Shown here piece by piece: positions 51,839 to 60,969 of a stretch of 64,000 nt of DNA. Source of the stretch: Streptomyces sp. ISL-10 (GTDB taxonomy: Bacteria; Actinomycetota; Actinomycetes; Streptomycetales; Streptomycetaceae); assembly GCF_018614575.1 (NCBI RefSeq), contig NZ_JAGGOJ010000013.1, forward strand, positions 211,146-275,145. Reading direction: 5' to 3'. The stretch's first letter is position 1. Each line of letters begins with the position of its first letter. Position numbers and translations under genes: made by a program. The notes under the pieces were generated by a model. It was not told the DNA's origin and did not search any database. It was given only the letters and a program-made list of their open reading frames with translations.

Positions 51839-52659
51839 ACGCTCTCTCCCGCTTCAGCGTCAACCAGATGACGGTCAAGCAGCTGTCCCTGCCGGCACTC
51901 GCCGGCGCCTGCGCCCGTCTGGGCGTGCCGGCGGTGGGCCTGTGGCGCGAGCCGGTCGCGGAGTACGGCCTAGAGGCGACGGCGAAGCTCGTACGGGACG
52001 CGGGCCTGACGGTCACGTCCCTGTGCCGCGGCGGCTTCCTGACGGCCCTCGACCCGGCCGACCGCGCCCGCGCGCTGGACGACAACCGCGCGGCGATCGA
52101 CGAGGCGGCCACCCTCGGCACGGACACGCTGGTCCTGGTCTCGGGCGGCCTCCCGCTGGGCAGCCGCGATCTGGTCGCGGCGCGCGAACGGATTGCGCTG
52201 TCGATGCTGGCGCCCTACGCGGGCGAGCGGGGCGTCCGTCTCGCGATCGAGCCGCTGCACCCGATGTTCGCCTCCGACCGCTGTGTGGTCTCGACCCTGG
52301 ACCAGGCCATCGACCTGGCGGAACGCTTCCCGTCCTCCCAAGTGGGCGTGGTGGTGGACACCTACCACGTCTGGTGGGACGACCGCGCCCCGGCGGCGGT
52401 CGCCCGCGCGGGCGCTGCGGGCCGTATCCACTCCTTCCAGCTGGCGGACTGGGTCACGCCATTGCCGGCGGGTGTCCTGACCGGCCGCGGCCAACTCGGC
52501 GACGGGTCGATCGACATGCGCGGGTGGCGCGAACGGGTGGAGGCGACGGGCTGGACGGGCTTCATCGAGGTGGAGTTGTTCAACGAGGGGGTGTGGGCGC
52601 GGGACGGGGCGGAGGTTCTGGGGGAGACGGCGAGGAGGTTTGTGTCAGAGGTGTTCTGA
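51835..52659 (+). CDS. Sugar phosphate isomerase/epimerase, 274 aa
   Basis: AP-endonuclease-2/xylose-isomerase-type TIM barrel. Metal-site candidates are Glu in LAIEPLHPMF, Asp/His in VVVDTYHVWWD, His/Asp in IHSFQLADW and Glu in FIEVELFNE. GTG start overlaps the DUF993 stop. With the dehydrogenase and aldolase-like protein it forms a complete-looking catabolic set (oxidise, isomerise, cleave) under LacI control, with no transporter or kinase nearby. Length is typical. The final product is unknown. Confidence 0.88.
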   Translation: MNALSRFSVNQMTVKQLSLPALAGACARLGVPAVGLWREPVAEYGLEATAKLVRDAGLTVTSLCRGGFLTALDPADRARALDDNRAAIDEAATLGTDTLVLVSGGLPLGSRDLVAARERIALSMLAPYAGERGVRLAIEPLHPMFASDRCVVSTLDQAIDLAERFPSSQVGVVVDTYHVWWDDRAPAAVARAGAAGRIHSFQLADWVTPLPAGVLTGRGQLGDGSIDMRGWRERVEATGWTGFIEVELFNEGVWARDGAEVLGETARRFVSEVF

Positions 52660-52865
52660 CGAAGTGTGCTGCCGCCCTTGCGTGCCGCGTCGAGAGCAGT
52701 CCGCTCCTGACCTGGGGGCGCTGCGGGTCGGGCTGGCCCACTGTGGGCGAGGCCTCGGAGGAAACGGCCGAGAAGTACGTGCACTTGGAGGCCTGCACTC
52801 GGTGCACCAGCTGGGCCCGTCCGTGCGAATCGGCGCGTCGAAACCTCCCGGTCCTCGTGCGTTTC

Positions 52866-53324
52866 TCAGTCGAGCCAGCTCAATGGATCCTCCGACGGGA
52901 CGTTACCCTCCTTGAGCGTCGTGAAGGAAACCGGGAGACCGAGGTCAGCCAATTGACCGGCAGATTGCACAGAAAGCGTCAAGCGGTTATTTGGTTCCAC
53001 TGTTCCTGAGATCGCCACTTGAATGAAATAACCGGCCGCCGTCAATGCCTTCAGCTCAGCGAGGTGCGGTTTGACCCGATGAACCAGAGCGGAAACCTGC
53101 TCACTCAGGTCGCCTGAGCAGCGCTCGTCGACGGTGTACGTCCACCACCCTGGGCCGTGATGGACGGACGCTCCGTCCTGGATTTCCGTAGCCTGAGTGA
53201 GCCCCAGGGCGCGCTCGATGGAAGAACTCTCCAATTCGGCACCCGTAACGGCCAACGACGTGTTGATCGATGTCCACTCAGGTGAACTGTTGAAGGCGTT
53301 TGACTCTCTTGACATAGTCGTCAC
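52866..53324 (-). CDS. DUF4279-family protein B, 152 aa
   Basis: Second of a tandem pair. The DUF4279 pattern is visible: SINTSLAVTGAELESSSIERALGL, WWTYTVDERCSGDLSEQVSALVHRVKPH, and LTLSVQSAGQLADLGLPVSF. Function is unknown; members often occur in duplicated small-gene arrays near toxin or immunity loci. Codon choice is less GC-extreme than in neighbours (for example TCGATGGAAGAACTCTCC-type stretches on the plus strand). ATG at 53324 overlaps the stop of the upstream paralog by 4 bp, so they are co-translated. Confidence 0.75.
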   Translation of the reverse strand: MTTMSRESNAFNSSPEWTSINTSLAVTGAELESSSIERALGLTQATEIQDGASVHHGPGWWTYTVDERCSGDLSEQVSALVHRVKPHLAELKALTAAGYFIQVAISGTVEPNNRLTLSVQSAGQLADLGLPVSFTTLKEGNVPSEDPLSWLD

Positions 53325-53740
53325 CGTTCGCTTGTGCTGGGCGCGAAGACCACAGGTATGCCGAGGCGAGCCACGCGGCGTATCTCTTCGGGAGTAAGGA
53401 TGATCTGAGAGTCGTTGTCCACGTATCCCCTGATGGTGAGGGTCACGGAGATGTCGTTCGCCAGGAGTTCAATCAGATCCTTGGAGTGCGGTTCGACTGC
53501 CGTCAGGATCGTTTCGAGCTGCTCGGAGAACCTTCTCGTCGAGCGCTCATCGCACCGGAGTCGCCATTCCCCGTTGATATCCGCCGGGGACCCCCATCGG
53601 CTATGCCCTGGGCTGCGGGTTCCAGTCGGTTGGAGGTCCAGCTTGCTGGTCACGGTATCCGGGTCGAGGTCGTGCCCCTTGACGACGAGAGACACATCTG
53701 TCAGAACCCAAGAAGCGCCTTGGCGACAATCCGGCTTCAT
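53321..53740 (-). CDS. DUF4279-family protein A, 139 aa
   Basis: First gene of the tandem pair; same fold features as its neighbour: TDVSLVVKGHDLDPDTVTSKLDLQPTGTRSPG, NGEWRLRCDERSTRRFSEQLETILTAVEPH, and LTPEEIRRVARLGIPVVF. The two are clearly diverged paralogs and not recent copies. The block 52866-53790 has visibly lower GC than the rest of the window and is probably acquired. No toxin gene is visible beside it; the next gene upstream, across 358 bp, is recD2 on the other strand. Confidence 0.75.
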   Translation of the reverse strand: MKPDCRQGASWVLTDVSLVVKGHDLDPDTVTSKLDLQPTGTRSPGHSRWGSPADINGEWRLRCDERSTRRFSEQLETILTAVEPHSKDLIELLANDISVTLTIRGYVDNDSQIILTPEEIRRVARLGIPVVFAPSTSER

Positions 53741-54098
53741 TGTTCTGTCCGTTTCGTTTTCACTGTCACTGTCCCTGTCCTCAGACGTGTAGCTCGCCGC
53801 TCCGGATCACGTCAACGAACGCCGACCGCCACCCATCGAGAACACCACTGCCGGTCCGGCCGCGACCTTACTTTCACCGGTACGTCCGCGTGGCCACGCG
53901 CCACCTCAAGACACTCGCCTTGGTGAGCGGCGCACCCTGTGCCGTGCCCGGCGGCTGCCCTGGACCCGGCCGGAGGGCAAGTCGTGCCACGTCCTGGGGC
54001 GACGGCAGCGGCACGGCGCCCTGCTGGGACCGCCCCGAAGTGCCGGACGTTGTCCACAGGCCCCCCACTGTGTCCGACCCCGGCGATACCGTCGGAGC
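53741..54098. other. Divergent gap with a 14-bp perfect palindrome
   Basis: The 358-bp stretch between the DUF4279 pair and recD2 has no gene. It includes a pyrimidine-rich run near 53745-53785 that likely carries the promoter of the DUF4279 operon, and the perfect palindrome CGCGTGGCCACGCG at 53887-53900, which could be an operator. No clear recD2 promoter was found by eye. Confidence 0.4.
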
Positions 54099-56333
54099 AT
54101 GTCCCAACAGGTCATGCCTCGCCTCGCCGTTCTCGAAGGCGTCCTTGAGCGGATCACGTACGCCAACGAGGAGAACGGCTACACCGTCGCCCGCGTCGAC
54201 ACCGGCCGCGGAGGTGGTGAGCTGCTCACCGTCGTCGGGTCGCTGCTCGGCGCGCAGGTCGGCGAGTCGCTGCGGATGGAGGGCCGTTGGGGCTCCCATC
54301 CGCAGTACGGCAAGCAGTTCACCGTGGAGAACTACACCACCGTCCTTCCGGCGACCGTCCAGGGCATACGGCGCTACCTCGGCTCCGGCCTGATCAAGGG
54401 GATCGGGCCGCGCATCGCCGAGCGGATCGTCGACCACTTCGGTGTGGACACGTTCGACGTCATCGAGCAGGAGCCGAAGCGGCTCATCGAGGTGCCCGGT
54501 CTAGGCCCGAAGCGGACGAAGCTGATCGGGGCCGCCTGGGAGGAGCAGAAGGCCATCAAGGAGGTCATGGTCTTCCTCCAGGGCGTCGGCGTCTCCACGT
54601 CCATCGCCGTGCGCATCTACAAGAAGTACGAGGACGCCTCGATCTCGGTCGTCAAGAACCAGCCGTACCGGCTGGCGGCCGATGTGTGGGGCATCGGCTT
54701 CCTGACCGCCGACAAGATCGCACAGGCGGTCGGTATACCCCACGACAGTCCGGAGCGGGTGAAGGCCGGCCTCCAGTACGCGCTGTCCCAGTCCACCGAT
54801 CAGGGGCACTGCTTCCTGCCCGAGGAGCAGCTGATCGCGGACGCGGTGAAGCTCCTCCAGGTCGACACCGGCCTGGTCATCGAGTGCCTCGCGGAGCTCG
54901 CGGCCGACGAGGAAGGGGTCGTACGGGAGCAGGTGCCAGGTCCCGACGGCGGTGAGCCGGTCACGGCCGTGTATCTGGTGCCCTTCCACCGCGCCGAGCT
55001 GTCCCTGGCCGGTCAGCTGCGCAGGCTGCTGCGGGCGGACGAGGACCGGATGCCGGCGTTCCGGGAAGTCGACTGGGACAAGGCGCTGGCCTGGCTCGCG
55101 CAGCGCACGGGCGCCGCCCTGGCGCCCGAGCAGCAGGCCGCGGTCAAGCTGGCGCTGACCAGCAGGGTCGCGGTGCTGACGGGAGGGCCGGGCTGCGGCA
55201 AGTCGTTCACCGTGCGCTCGATCGTGGAGCTCGCCCGCGCCAAGAAGGCGAAGGTGCTGCTCGCCGCGCCCACCGGCCGGGCCGCCAAGCGGCTGGCCGA
55301 ACTGACCGGGGCCGATGCGTCCACGGTGCACCGGCTGCTGGAGCTCAAGCCGGGTGGCGATGCGGCGTACGACAGGGACAGGCCGCTCGACGCGGACCTC
55401 GTGGTCGTCGACGAGGCGTCGATGCTCGACCTGCTGCTCGCCAACAAGCTGATCAAAGCCGTGGCGATGGGGGCGCATCTGCTGCTGGTGGGGGATGTGG
55501 ACCAGTTGCCGAGCGTCGGCGCGGGCGAAGTGCTGCGCGACCTGCTGGCGGACAGCGGGCCTGTGCCGAGCGTGCGGCTGACGCGCATCTTCCGGCAGGC
55601 CCAGCAGTCCGGGGTCGTCACCAACGCCCACCGGATCAACTCGGGCATGCAGCCGATCACTTCGGGGATGAGCGACTTCTTCCTCTTCGTGGCGGAGGAG
55701 ACGGAGGACGCGGGGCGGCTCACCGTGGACGTGGCGGCGCGGCGGATCCCGGCGAAGTTCGGGCTGGATCCGCGGCGCGATGTGCAGGTGCTCGCGCCGA
55801 TGCACCGCGGTCCGGCCGGCGCGGGAACGCTCAACGGACTGTTGCAGCAGGCCATCACCCCGGCCCGGCCTGATCTGCCGGAGAAGCGGTTCGGCGGGCG
55901 GGTGTTCCGTGTGGGCGACAAGGTGACCCAGATCCGAAACAATTATGACAAGGGGCGCAACGGCGTCTTCAACGGGACCGTCGGCGTCGTCACCGCGCTC
56001 AACACCGACGACCAGCGCCTGACGGTGCTCACGGACGAGGACGAGGAGGTGCCGTACGACTTCGACGAGCTGGACGAACTGGCCCACGCCTATGCGGTGA
56101 CGATCCACCGCTCGCAGGGCAGCGAGTACCCGGCGGTGGTGATCCCCGTCACCACCGGGGCCTGGATGATGCTCCAGCGGAACCTGCTCTACACGGCCGT
56201 CACCCGCGCCAAGAAACTCGTCGTGCTGGTCGGCTCGCGCAAGGCGATAGGTCAGGCCGTGCGCACGGTTTCCGCAGGCAGACGCTTCACCGCACTGGAT
56301 CACCGGCTGGCGGGCGGGTCGCCGATCGGCTGA
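54099..56333 (+). CDS. recD2: RecD2-type ATP-dependent DNA helicase, 744 aa
   Basis: 5'-3' helicase of the RecD2/YrrC group that works without RecBC. It has the OB-like N-domain (LEGVLERITYANEENGYTVARV), helix-hairpin-helix motifs (GSGLIKGIGPRIAERIVDHFG, IEVPGLGPKRTK), and superfamily-1 motifs: Walker A GGPGCGKSFT (~362), LAAPTGRAAKRLAELTG (Ia), Walker B VVDEASMLD, GDVDQLPSVGAGEVL (III), RIFRQ (IV) and AYAVTIHRSQGSEY (VI region). Length is typical. Acts in DNA repair or replication-fork restart. Monocistronic. Confidence 0.93.
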   Translation: MSQQVMPRLAVLEGVLERITYANEENGYTVARVDTGRGGGELLTVVGSLLGAQVGESLRMEGRWGSHPQYGKQFTVENYTTVLPATVQGIRRYLGSGLIKGIGPRIAERIVDHFGVDTFDVIEQEPKRLIEVPGLGPKRTKLIGAAWEEQKAIKEVMVFLQGVGVSTSIAVRIYKKYEDASISVVKNQPYRLAADVWGIGFLTADKIAQAVGIPHDSPERVKAGLQYALSQSTDQGHCFLPEEQLIADAVKLLQVDTGLVIECLAELAADEEGVVREQVPGPDGGEPVTAVYLVPFHRAELSLAGQLRRLLRADEDRMPAFREVDWDKALAWLAQRTGAALAPEQQAAVKLALTSRVAVLTGGPGCGKSFTVRSIVELARAKKAKVLLAAPTGRAAKRLAELTGADASTVHRLLELKPGGDAAYDRDRPLDADLVVVDEASMLDLLLANKLIKAVAMGAHLLLVGDVDQLPSVGAGEVLRDLLADSGPVPSVRLTRIFRQAQQSGVVTNAHRINSGMQPITSGMSDFFLFVAEETEDAGRLTVDVAARRIPAKFGLDPRRDVQVLAPMHRGPAGAGTLNGLLQQAITPARPDLPEKRFGGRVFRVGDKVTQIRNNYDKGRNGVFNGTVGVVTALNTDDQRLTVLTDEDEEVPYDFDELDELAHAYAVTIHRSQGSEYPAVVIPVTTGAWMMLQRNLLYTAVTRAKKLVVLVGSRKAIGQAVRTVSAGRRFTALDHRLAGGSPIG

Positions 56334-56581
56334 GCGGCGCGGACGGCGGTTGGGGTGCCCAGCGGGGCGGGAAGGGGCGGCGGTGGGTGGGAAAAACCGC
56401 CCCGGCCTCACCCCGGCTTTCAGAACCAGGGCGAAGGGGGCAAGATGAGCAGGTTGGCGGCACTGAGTGCCGCCGATGGGCCCATTGGTCGACCCCGAGT
56501 GCACTCTCCTGAGCCAAATGGGGGATGGTAGAGACAGTCAGGGCACCTCGAAGTAGAGGCACTACGTCGGTGAGGGATGAC

Positions 56582-57871
56582 GTGAGCGACAACTCTGTAG
56601 TACTGCGGTACGCGGACGGTGAATACACCTACCCGGTGGTCGAGAGCACCGTCGGTGACAAGGGCTTCGACATCGGGAAGCTCCGAGCCCAGACCGGTCT
56701 GGTGACCCTGGACAGCGGATACGGCAATACCGCCGCCTATAAATCCTCGATCACCTACCTCGACGGCGAGCAGGGCATCCTGCGCTACCGCGGCTACCCG
56801 ATCGAGCAGCTGGCCGAGCGCTCCACCTTCCTCGAGGTGGCGTACCTGCTGATCAACGGGGAGCTTCCCACCGTCGACGAGCTCGCGGGATTCAAGGGCG
56901 AGATCACGCAGCACACGCTGCTGCATGAGGACGTCAAGCGCTTCTTCGACGGCTTCCCGCGTGACGCGCACCCGATGGCCATGCTGTCCTCCGTGGTCAG
57001 CGCGCTGTCCACGTTCTACCAGGACAGCCACAACCCGTTCGACGAGAAGCAGCGCCACCTGTCGACGATCCGGCTGCTCGCCAAGCTGCCGACGATCGCG
57101 GCCTACGCGTACAAGAAGTCGATCGGCCACCCCTTCGTCTACCCCCGCAACGATCTCGGCTACGTCGAGAACTTCCTGCGCATGACCTTCTCGGTCCCCG
57201 CCCAGGAGTACGAGCTGGACCCGGTCGTGGTCTCCGCGCTCGACAAGCTGCTGATCCTGCACGCGGACCACGAGCAGAACTGCTCCACGTCCACGGTGCG
57301 TCTGGTCGGCTCCTCGCAGGCGAACATGTTCGCCTCGATCTCCGCCGGCATCAGCGCGCTGTGGGGTCCGCTGCACGGTGGCGCCAACCAGTCGGTCCTG
57401 GAGATGCTCGAGGGCATCCGGGCGGGCGGCGGCGACGTCGACTCCTTCATCCGCAAGGTGAAGAACAAGGAGGACGGCGTCCGTCTGATGGGCTTCGGCC
57501 ACCGCGTCTACAAGAGCTTCGACCCCCGGGCGAAGATCATCAAGGCGGCGGCGCACGATGTCCTCTCGGCGCTCGGCAAGTCCGACGAACTGCTGGACAT
57601 CGCCCTGAAGCTGGAGGAGCACGCGCTCTCGGACGAGTACTTCGTCTCGCGCAACCTCTACCCGAACGTGGACTTCTACACGGGCCTGATCTACCGCGCG
57701 ATGGGCTTCCCGACGGAGATGTTCACCGTGCTCTTCGCCCTCGGCCGTCTGCCGGGCTGGATCGCCCAGTGGCACGAGATGATCAAGGAGCCCGGTTCCC
57801 GCATCGGCCGTCCGCGCCAGATCTACACCGGCGAGGTCCTGCGCGACTTCGTCCCCGTCGAGGCCCGCTGA
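56582..57871 (+). CDS. gltA: Citrate synthase, 429 aa
   Basis: Joins acetyl-CoA and oxaloacetate at the entry of the TCA cycle. Key parts are visible: the N-terminal beta domain (DNSVVLRYADGEYTYPV), GILRYRGYPIEQLAERSTFLEVAYLLINGELP, active-site His in GPLHGGANQSVLEML, His in GFGHRVYKSFDPRAKI, and Asp/Arg in the C-terminal TGLIYRAMGFPTEMFTVLFALGRLPGWIAQW. Length and N-domain suit the hexameric type II enzyme. GTG at 56582 was chosen because GAGGGA sits just upstream and the protein then starts at the normal place; the open frame to 56525 is rejected. Confidence 0.93.
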   Translation: MSDNSVVLRYADGEYTYPVVESTVGDKGFDIGKLRAQTGLVTLDSGYGNTAAYKSSITYLDGEQGILRYRGYPIEQLAERSTFLEVAYLLINGELPTVDELAGFKGEITQHTLLHEDVKRFFDGFPRDAHPMAMLSSVVSALSTFYQDSHNPFDEKQRHLSTIRLLAKLPTIAAYAYKKSIGHPFVYPRNDLGYVENFLRMTFSVPAQEYELDPVVVSALDKLLILHADHEQNCSTSTVRLVGSSQANMFASISAGISALWGPLHGGANQSVLEMLEGIRAGGGDVDSFIRKVKNKEDGVRLMGFGHRVYKSFDPRAKIIKAAAHDVLSALGKSDELLDIALKLEEHALSDEYFVSRNLYPNVDFYTGLIYRAMGFPTEMFTVLFALGRLPGWIAQWHEMIKEPGSRIGRPRQIYTGEVLRDFVPVEAR

Positions 57872-58240
57872 GCCTGCCGGCTGCTGCGCCGGTCGTCGGC
57901 GCGGAGTCGCGCTGAGCCCGCCGCCTGCTGCGCCGGTCGTCGACGTCGGCGAGACTGCCGGCTGCGGACGCCGGCGGGCGTCCCGGCTGTCGCAGGTCAC
58001 CGGAGCGCCGGCCACGGCGGCCGTCGGCCCGTGCCCCGCTGAGCCTGCCGCCGCGGCCGGCTCGCGGGGCGTCCCCGCTGTGACCGTCACCGGAGTCTGC
58101 AGACTGCGGCCTCAATCCCGGGGCGTCCCGGGCTGTCGCCGGTCACTGGAGCCCGCGCCGGTCGCGGTCGGCCGTCGGTCCAGGCCGCTGAGTCCCGGGC
58201 CGGGCCCGGCGCACCTCGCCGTCTCGCGGCTGGGCCGGGT
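57872..58240. repeat. Degenerate GC-rich repeats downstream of citrate synthase
   Basis: Two ~43-bp units (GCTGAGCCTGCCGGCTGCTG and variant) start near 57869 and 57912. Then three looser copies containing GGGCGTCCCGGCTGT and GGTCACCGGAG follow near 57976, 58067 and 58120. No coding sequence was recognised in 57872-58601; the remainder holds the terminator at 58266 and the inverted repeats at 58462-58504. Confidence 0.55.
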
Positions 58241-58265
58241 GTTCAGGGGCGAGCGAAAAAGCGGA

Positions 58266-58312
58266 AAGCGCCCCGCTGCCGATCCCCCCACGGGTCGGCG
58301 GACGGGGCGCTT
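58266..58312. terminator. Hairpin terminator between gltA and copA
   Basis: AAGCGCCCCG (58266-58275) pairs perfectly with CGGGGCGCTT (58303-58312); inside, GCCGAT and GTCGGC add a second stem. Strong GC hairpin in the convergent gap, about 400 bp after gltA and 290 bp beyond the copA stop. Confidence 0.7.
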
Positions 58313-58461
58313 CCCATATCCCCGACAGCGGATTCCCCCCACGGGATCCGGCCGGGCGTCTGCTGGGCAGCAGAATCTCCTCGCGCGATCTGCCGGGGTA
58401 CGCACGCACGGGAGGGCCGCTCAAAGCTCCCCGGGCACGTGCCCCGGCCAACGCTTGCCTG

Positions 58462-58504
58462 GAACGTCCCCCAAGACATTCCATGAACGTCCCCCAAGAC
58501 GTTC
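58462..58504. repeat. Directly repeated 20-bp inverted repeats
   Basis: GAACGTCCCCCAAGACATTC at 58462-58481 and GAACGTCCCCCAAGACGTTC at 58485-58504. The second is a perfect inverted repeat (GAACGTC, six bases, GACGTTC); the first differs by one base. The copies are 23 bp apart. They look like a double binding site in a gene-free gap. Confidence 0.7.
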
Positions 58505-58601
58505 TCGGCATCGCCACTTAGACCCGCGAGGAGTCTTAATGGTTACCCCCAAATATGTGTGATCTAGGTCTCCTTGTGAAGGTCTTGTGACCTGTTTGTA
58601 G

Positions 58602-60866
58602 TCACGAGAAGGAGCGCAGTCGCAGGCTGTTGGTGACGACAAAAACGGACGAAAAGGCCATGGCGAAACCTGCGATCATGGGGTTGAGCAGGCCGAACGC
58701 CGCCAAAGGCAGGGCAGCCACGTTGTATCCGAACGCCCAGTAAAGATTCCCTTTGATCGTCGCCAGAGTCCGACGTGCGAGACGGATCGCGTCCCCGGCG
58801 ACCCTCAGATCGCCCCGCACCAGCGTCAGGTCCCCGGCCTCGATCGCCGCGTCCGTGCCCGTGCCCATCGCCAGGCCGAGATCGGCGGCGGCGAGCGCGG
58901 CGGCGTCGTTCACGCCGTCGCCGACCATCGCGACGGTGCGGCCCTCGGCCCGCAGCCGTTCGACGACCCGCACCTTCTCCTCGGGCAGGACCTCCGCGTA
59001 CACCTCGTCCACACCGACCTCGGCGGCCACGGCCTCCGCCACGGCCCGCCCATCGCCGGTCAGCAGCACCGGGGTGAGCCCGAGGGCCCGCAGCTGCCGT
59101 ATAGCTTCGGCGCTGGTCGCCTTCACCGTGTCGGCGACCGTGAGCACACCGAGCGCCTTGCCGTCCCGGGCGGCGTAGACGGCGGTACGGCCCCTATCGC
59201 CGGCCGCGGCCTTCACGAGCGCCTCGGGCAGCTCCACGCCCGCGCTGCGCAGCAGCTCGGCGCGTCCGACGAGCACCTCGTGGCCCTCGACCGTTCCCCG
59301 GACGCCGAGTCCGGGGACGTTGGCGAAAGTCTCCGTGGTGGGCAGGGGGCCGGTGCGCTCCTCGGCGCCCTCGGCGACGGCGCGCGCGATCGGGTGCTCC
59401 GACGCGTGCTCCAGTGCGCCCGCGAGACGCAGCAGTTCCCTCATCTCAGCGGTGTCGGCCGGATGGATGCCCTGGAGGGTCATCCGGCCGGTGGTGACGG
59501 TTCCGGTCTTGTCGAGGACGACCGTGTCGATCGTGCGGGTGGACTCCAGGACCTCGGGCCCTTTGATGAGGATGCCCAGCTGTGCGCCCCGGCCCGTGCC
59601 CACCATGAGTGCCGTCGGGGTGGCGAGGCCGAGGGCGCAGGGGCAGGCGATGATCAGCACGGCCACGGCGGCGGTGAACGCGGCCGTCGCGTCGTCGGTC
59701 ATGAGCAGCCAGGTGACCAGCGTGGCCAGGGCGATCAGGAACACGACCGGAACGAATACCGCCGACACGCGGTCCGCGAGACGCTGGACCTCGGCCTTCC
59801 CGTTCTGCGCGTCCTCGACGAGCTTCGCCATGCGGGCGAGACGGGTGTCGGCGCCGACGCGGGTGGCCTCGACGATGAGCCGTCCGGAGGTGTTGAGGGT
59901 GGCGCCGGTGACCTGGTCGCCCGTCGTCACGTCCACCGGCACGGACTCGCCGGTGAGCATCGAGACGTCCACGGCCGATGATCCCTCGACGACCGTGCCG
60001 TCGGTGGCGATCTTCTCCCCGGGGCGTACGGCGAAACGGTCGCCCACGGCCAGCCGGTCGACCGGAACGCGTACCTCCGTGCCGCCCCGCAGCACGGCCA
60101 CGTCCTTCGCGCCCAGGTCCATCAGCGCCCGCAGGGCGGTGCCGGCCCGGCGCTTGGCGCGTGCCTCCAGATAGCGGCCGAGCAGGAGGAATGTGACGAC
60201 TCCGGCGGCCACCTCCAGGTAGATCGCCGAGCTGCCGTCCGCGCGGGAGACGGCGAGGTCGAATGTGTGGCGCATGCCCGGCATGCCCGCCTGCCCGAGG
60301 AACAGCGCCCAGAGCGACCAGCCGAAGGCGGCCAGCGTGCCGGTGGACACCAGCGTGTCCATGGTGGCCGCTCCGTGCCGCAGGTTCGTCCAGGCGGCAC
60401 GGTGGAAGGGCAGACCGCCCCAGACGACGACGGGAGCGGCCAGGGTCAGCGAGAGCCACTGCCAGTTGTCGAACTGCAAGGTGCCGATCATCGACATGAG
60501 AACGACGGGCACGGACAGCACCGCGGAGACGACCAGACGCTGCCGCAGAGTGCTCTGCTCCCCGTCCCGCCCGCCTGCGCCGTGCTCACCGGTCCCTGCC
60601 GTCCCTTCCGCCGGGGCCCGGTCCTGCGTGTCCTGGGGCTCGGGGGCCGGAGGCGGCGGCTCCTCGGCGGTGTAGCCGGTCTTGACGACGGTGGCGACGA
60701 GGTCGGCGACCGGCATGTCCGGCGGGCAGCTGATGTACGCCTTCTCGGTCGCGTAGTTGACCGTGGCGCTCACGCCGTCCATGCGGTTCAGCTTCTTCTC
60801 GACGCGTGCCGCGCAGGACGCGCACGTCATGCCGCCGATGGTGAGCTCGACCTGGGCTGTTTCCAC
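58602..60866 (-). CDS. copA: Copper-translocating P1B-type ATPase CopA, 754 aa
   Basis: Exports Cu(I) across the membrane. One N-terminal HMA domain with GGMTCASCAARVEKKL (CxxC at about 15-18), a Pro/Glu-rich linker, eight membrane helices with the metal-path motif CPCALGLATPTA, the A-domain LTGES, phosphorylation Asp in DKTGTVTTGRM, and the hinge GDGVNDAAALAAADLG. The ending YNVAALPLAAFGLLNPMIAGFAMAFSSVFVVTNSLRL matches Cu+-type pumps. It follows copZ in the same direction across 103 bp containing a large hairpin. Regulation by CsoR at 61391 is likely. Confidence 0.94.
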   Translation of the reverse strand: METAQVELTIGGMTCASCAARVEKKLNRMDGVSATVNYATEKAYISCPPDMPVADLVATVVKTGYTAEEPPPPAPEPQDTQDRAPAEGTAGTGEHGAGGRDGEQSTLRQRLVVSAVLSVPVVLMSMIGTLQFDNWQWLSLTLAAPVVVWGGLPFHRAAWTNLRHGAATMDTLVSTGTLAAFGWSLWALFLGQAGMPGMRHTFDLAVSRADGSSAIYLEVAAGVVTFLLLGRYLEARAKRRAGTALRALMDLGAKDVAVLRGGTEVRVPVDRLAVGDRFAVRPGEKIATDGTVVEGSSAVDVSMLTGESVPVDVTTGDQVTGATLNTSGRLIVEATRVGADTRLARMAKLVEDAQNGKAEVQRLADRVSAVFVPVVFLIALATLVTWLLMTDDATAAFTAAVAVLIIACPCALGLATPTALMVGTGRGAQLGILIKGPEVLESTRTIDTVVLDKTGTVTTGRMTLQGIHPADTAEMRELLRLAGALEHASEHPIARAVAEGAEERTGPLPTTETFANVPGLGVRGTVEGHEVLVGRAELLRSAGVELPEALVKAAAGDRGRTAVYAARDGKALGVLTVADTVKATSAEAIRQLRALGLTPVLLTGDGRAVAEAVAAEVGVDEVYAEVLPEEKVRVVERLRAEGRTVAMVGDGVNDAAALAAADLGLAMGTGTDAAIEAGDLTLVRGDLRVAGDAIRLARRTLATIKGNLYWAFGYNVAALPLAAFGLLNPMIAGFAMAFSSVFVVTNSLRLRSFS

Positions 60867-60891
60867 TTTCGGGACTCCACACGTGCCGGGA

Positions 60892-60936
60892 CCGGGTCCT
60901 TCCCGACCAGTATCGGACTGATCGGGAAGAACCCGG
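60892..60936 (-). promoter_or_regulatory. Large hairpin in the copZ-copA gap
   Basis: Arms 60892-60911 and 60917-60936 pair at 18 of 20 positions around a 5-base loop (CCGGGT, CTTCCCGA and CAGT with their complements). It fills almost half of the 103-bp copZ-copA gap. It could attenuate copA, protect the copZ mRNA, or set their ratio. No T-run follows in the minus direction. Confidence 0.65.
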
Positions 60937-60969
60937 CCCTCCGGTCCGCGATGCGGGTCCCGGCGGCGC

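Noticed and set aside
58080..58562. 160-residue frame on the + strand after gltA
   Set aside because: Crosses repeats and a terminator hairpin and has Arg/Pro/Gly-biased sequence; no family features.
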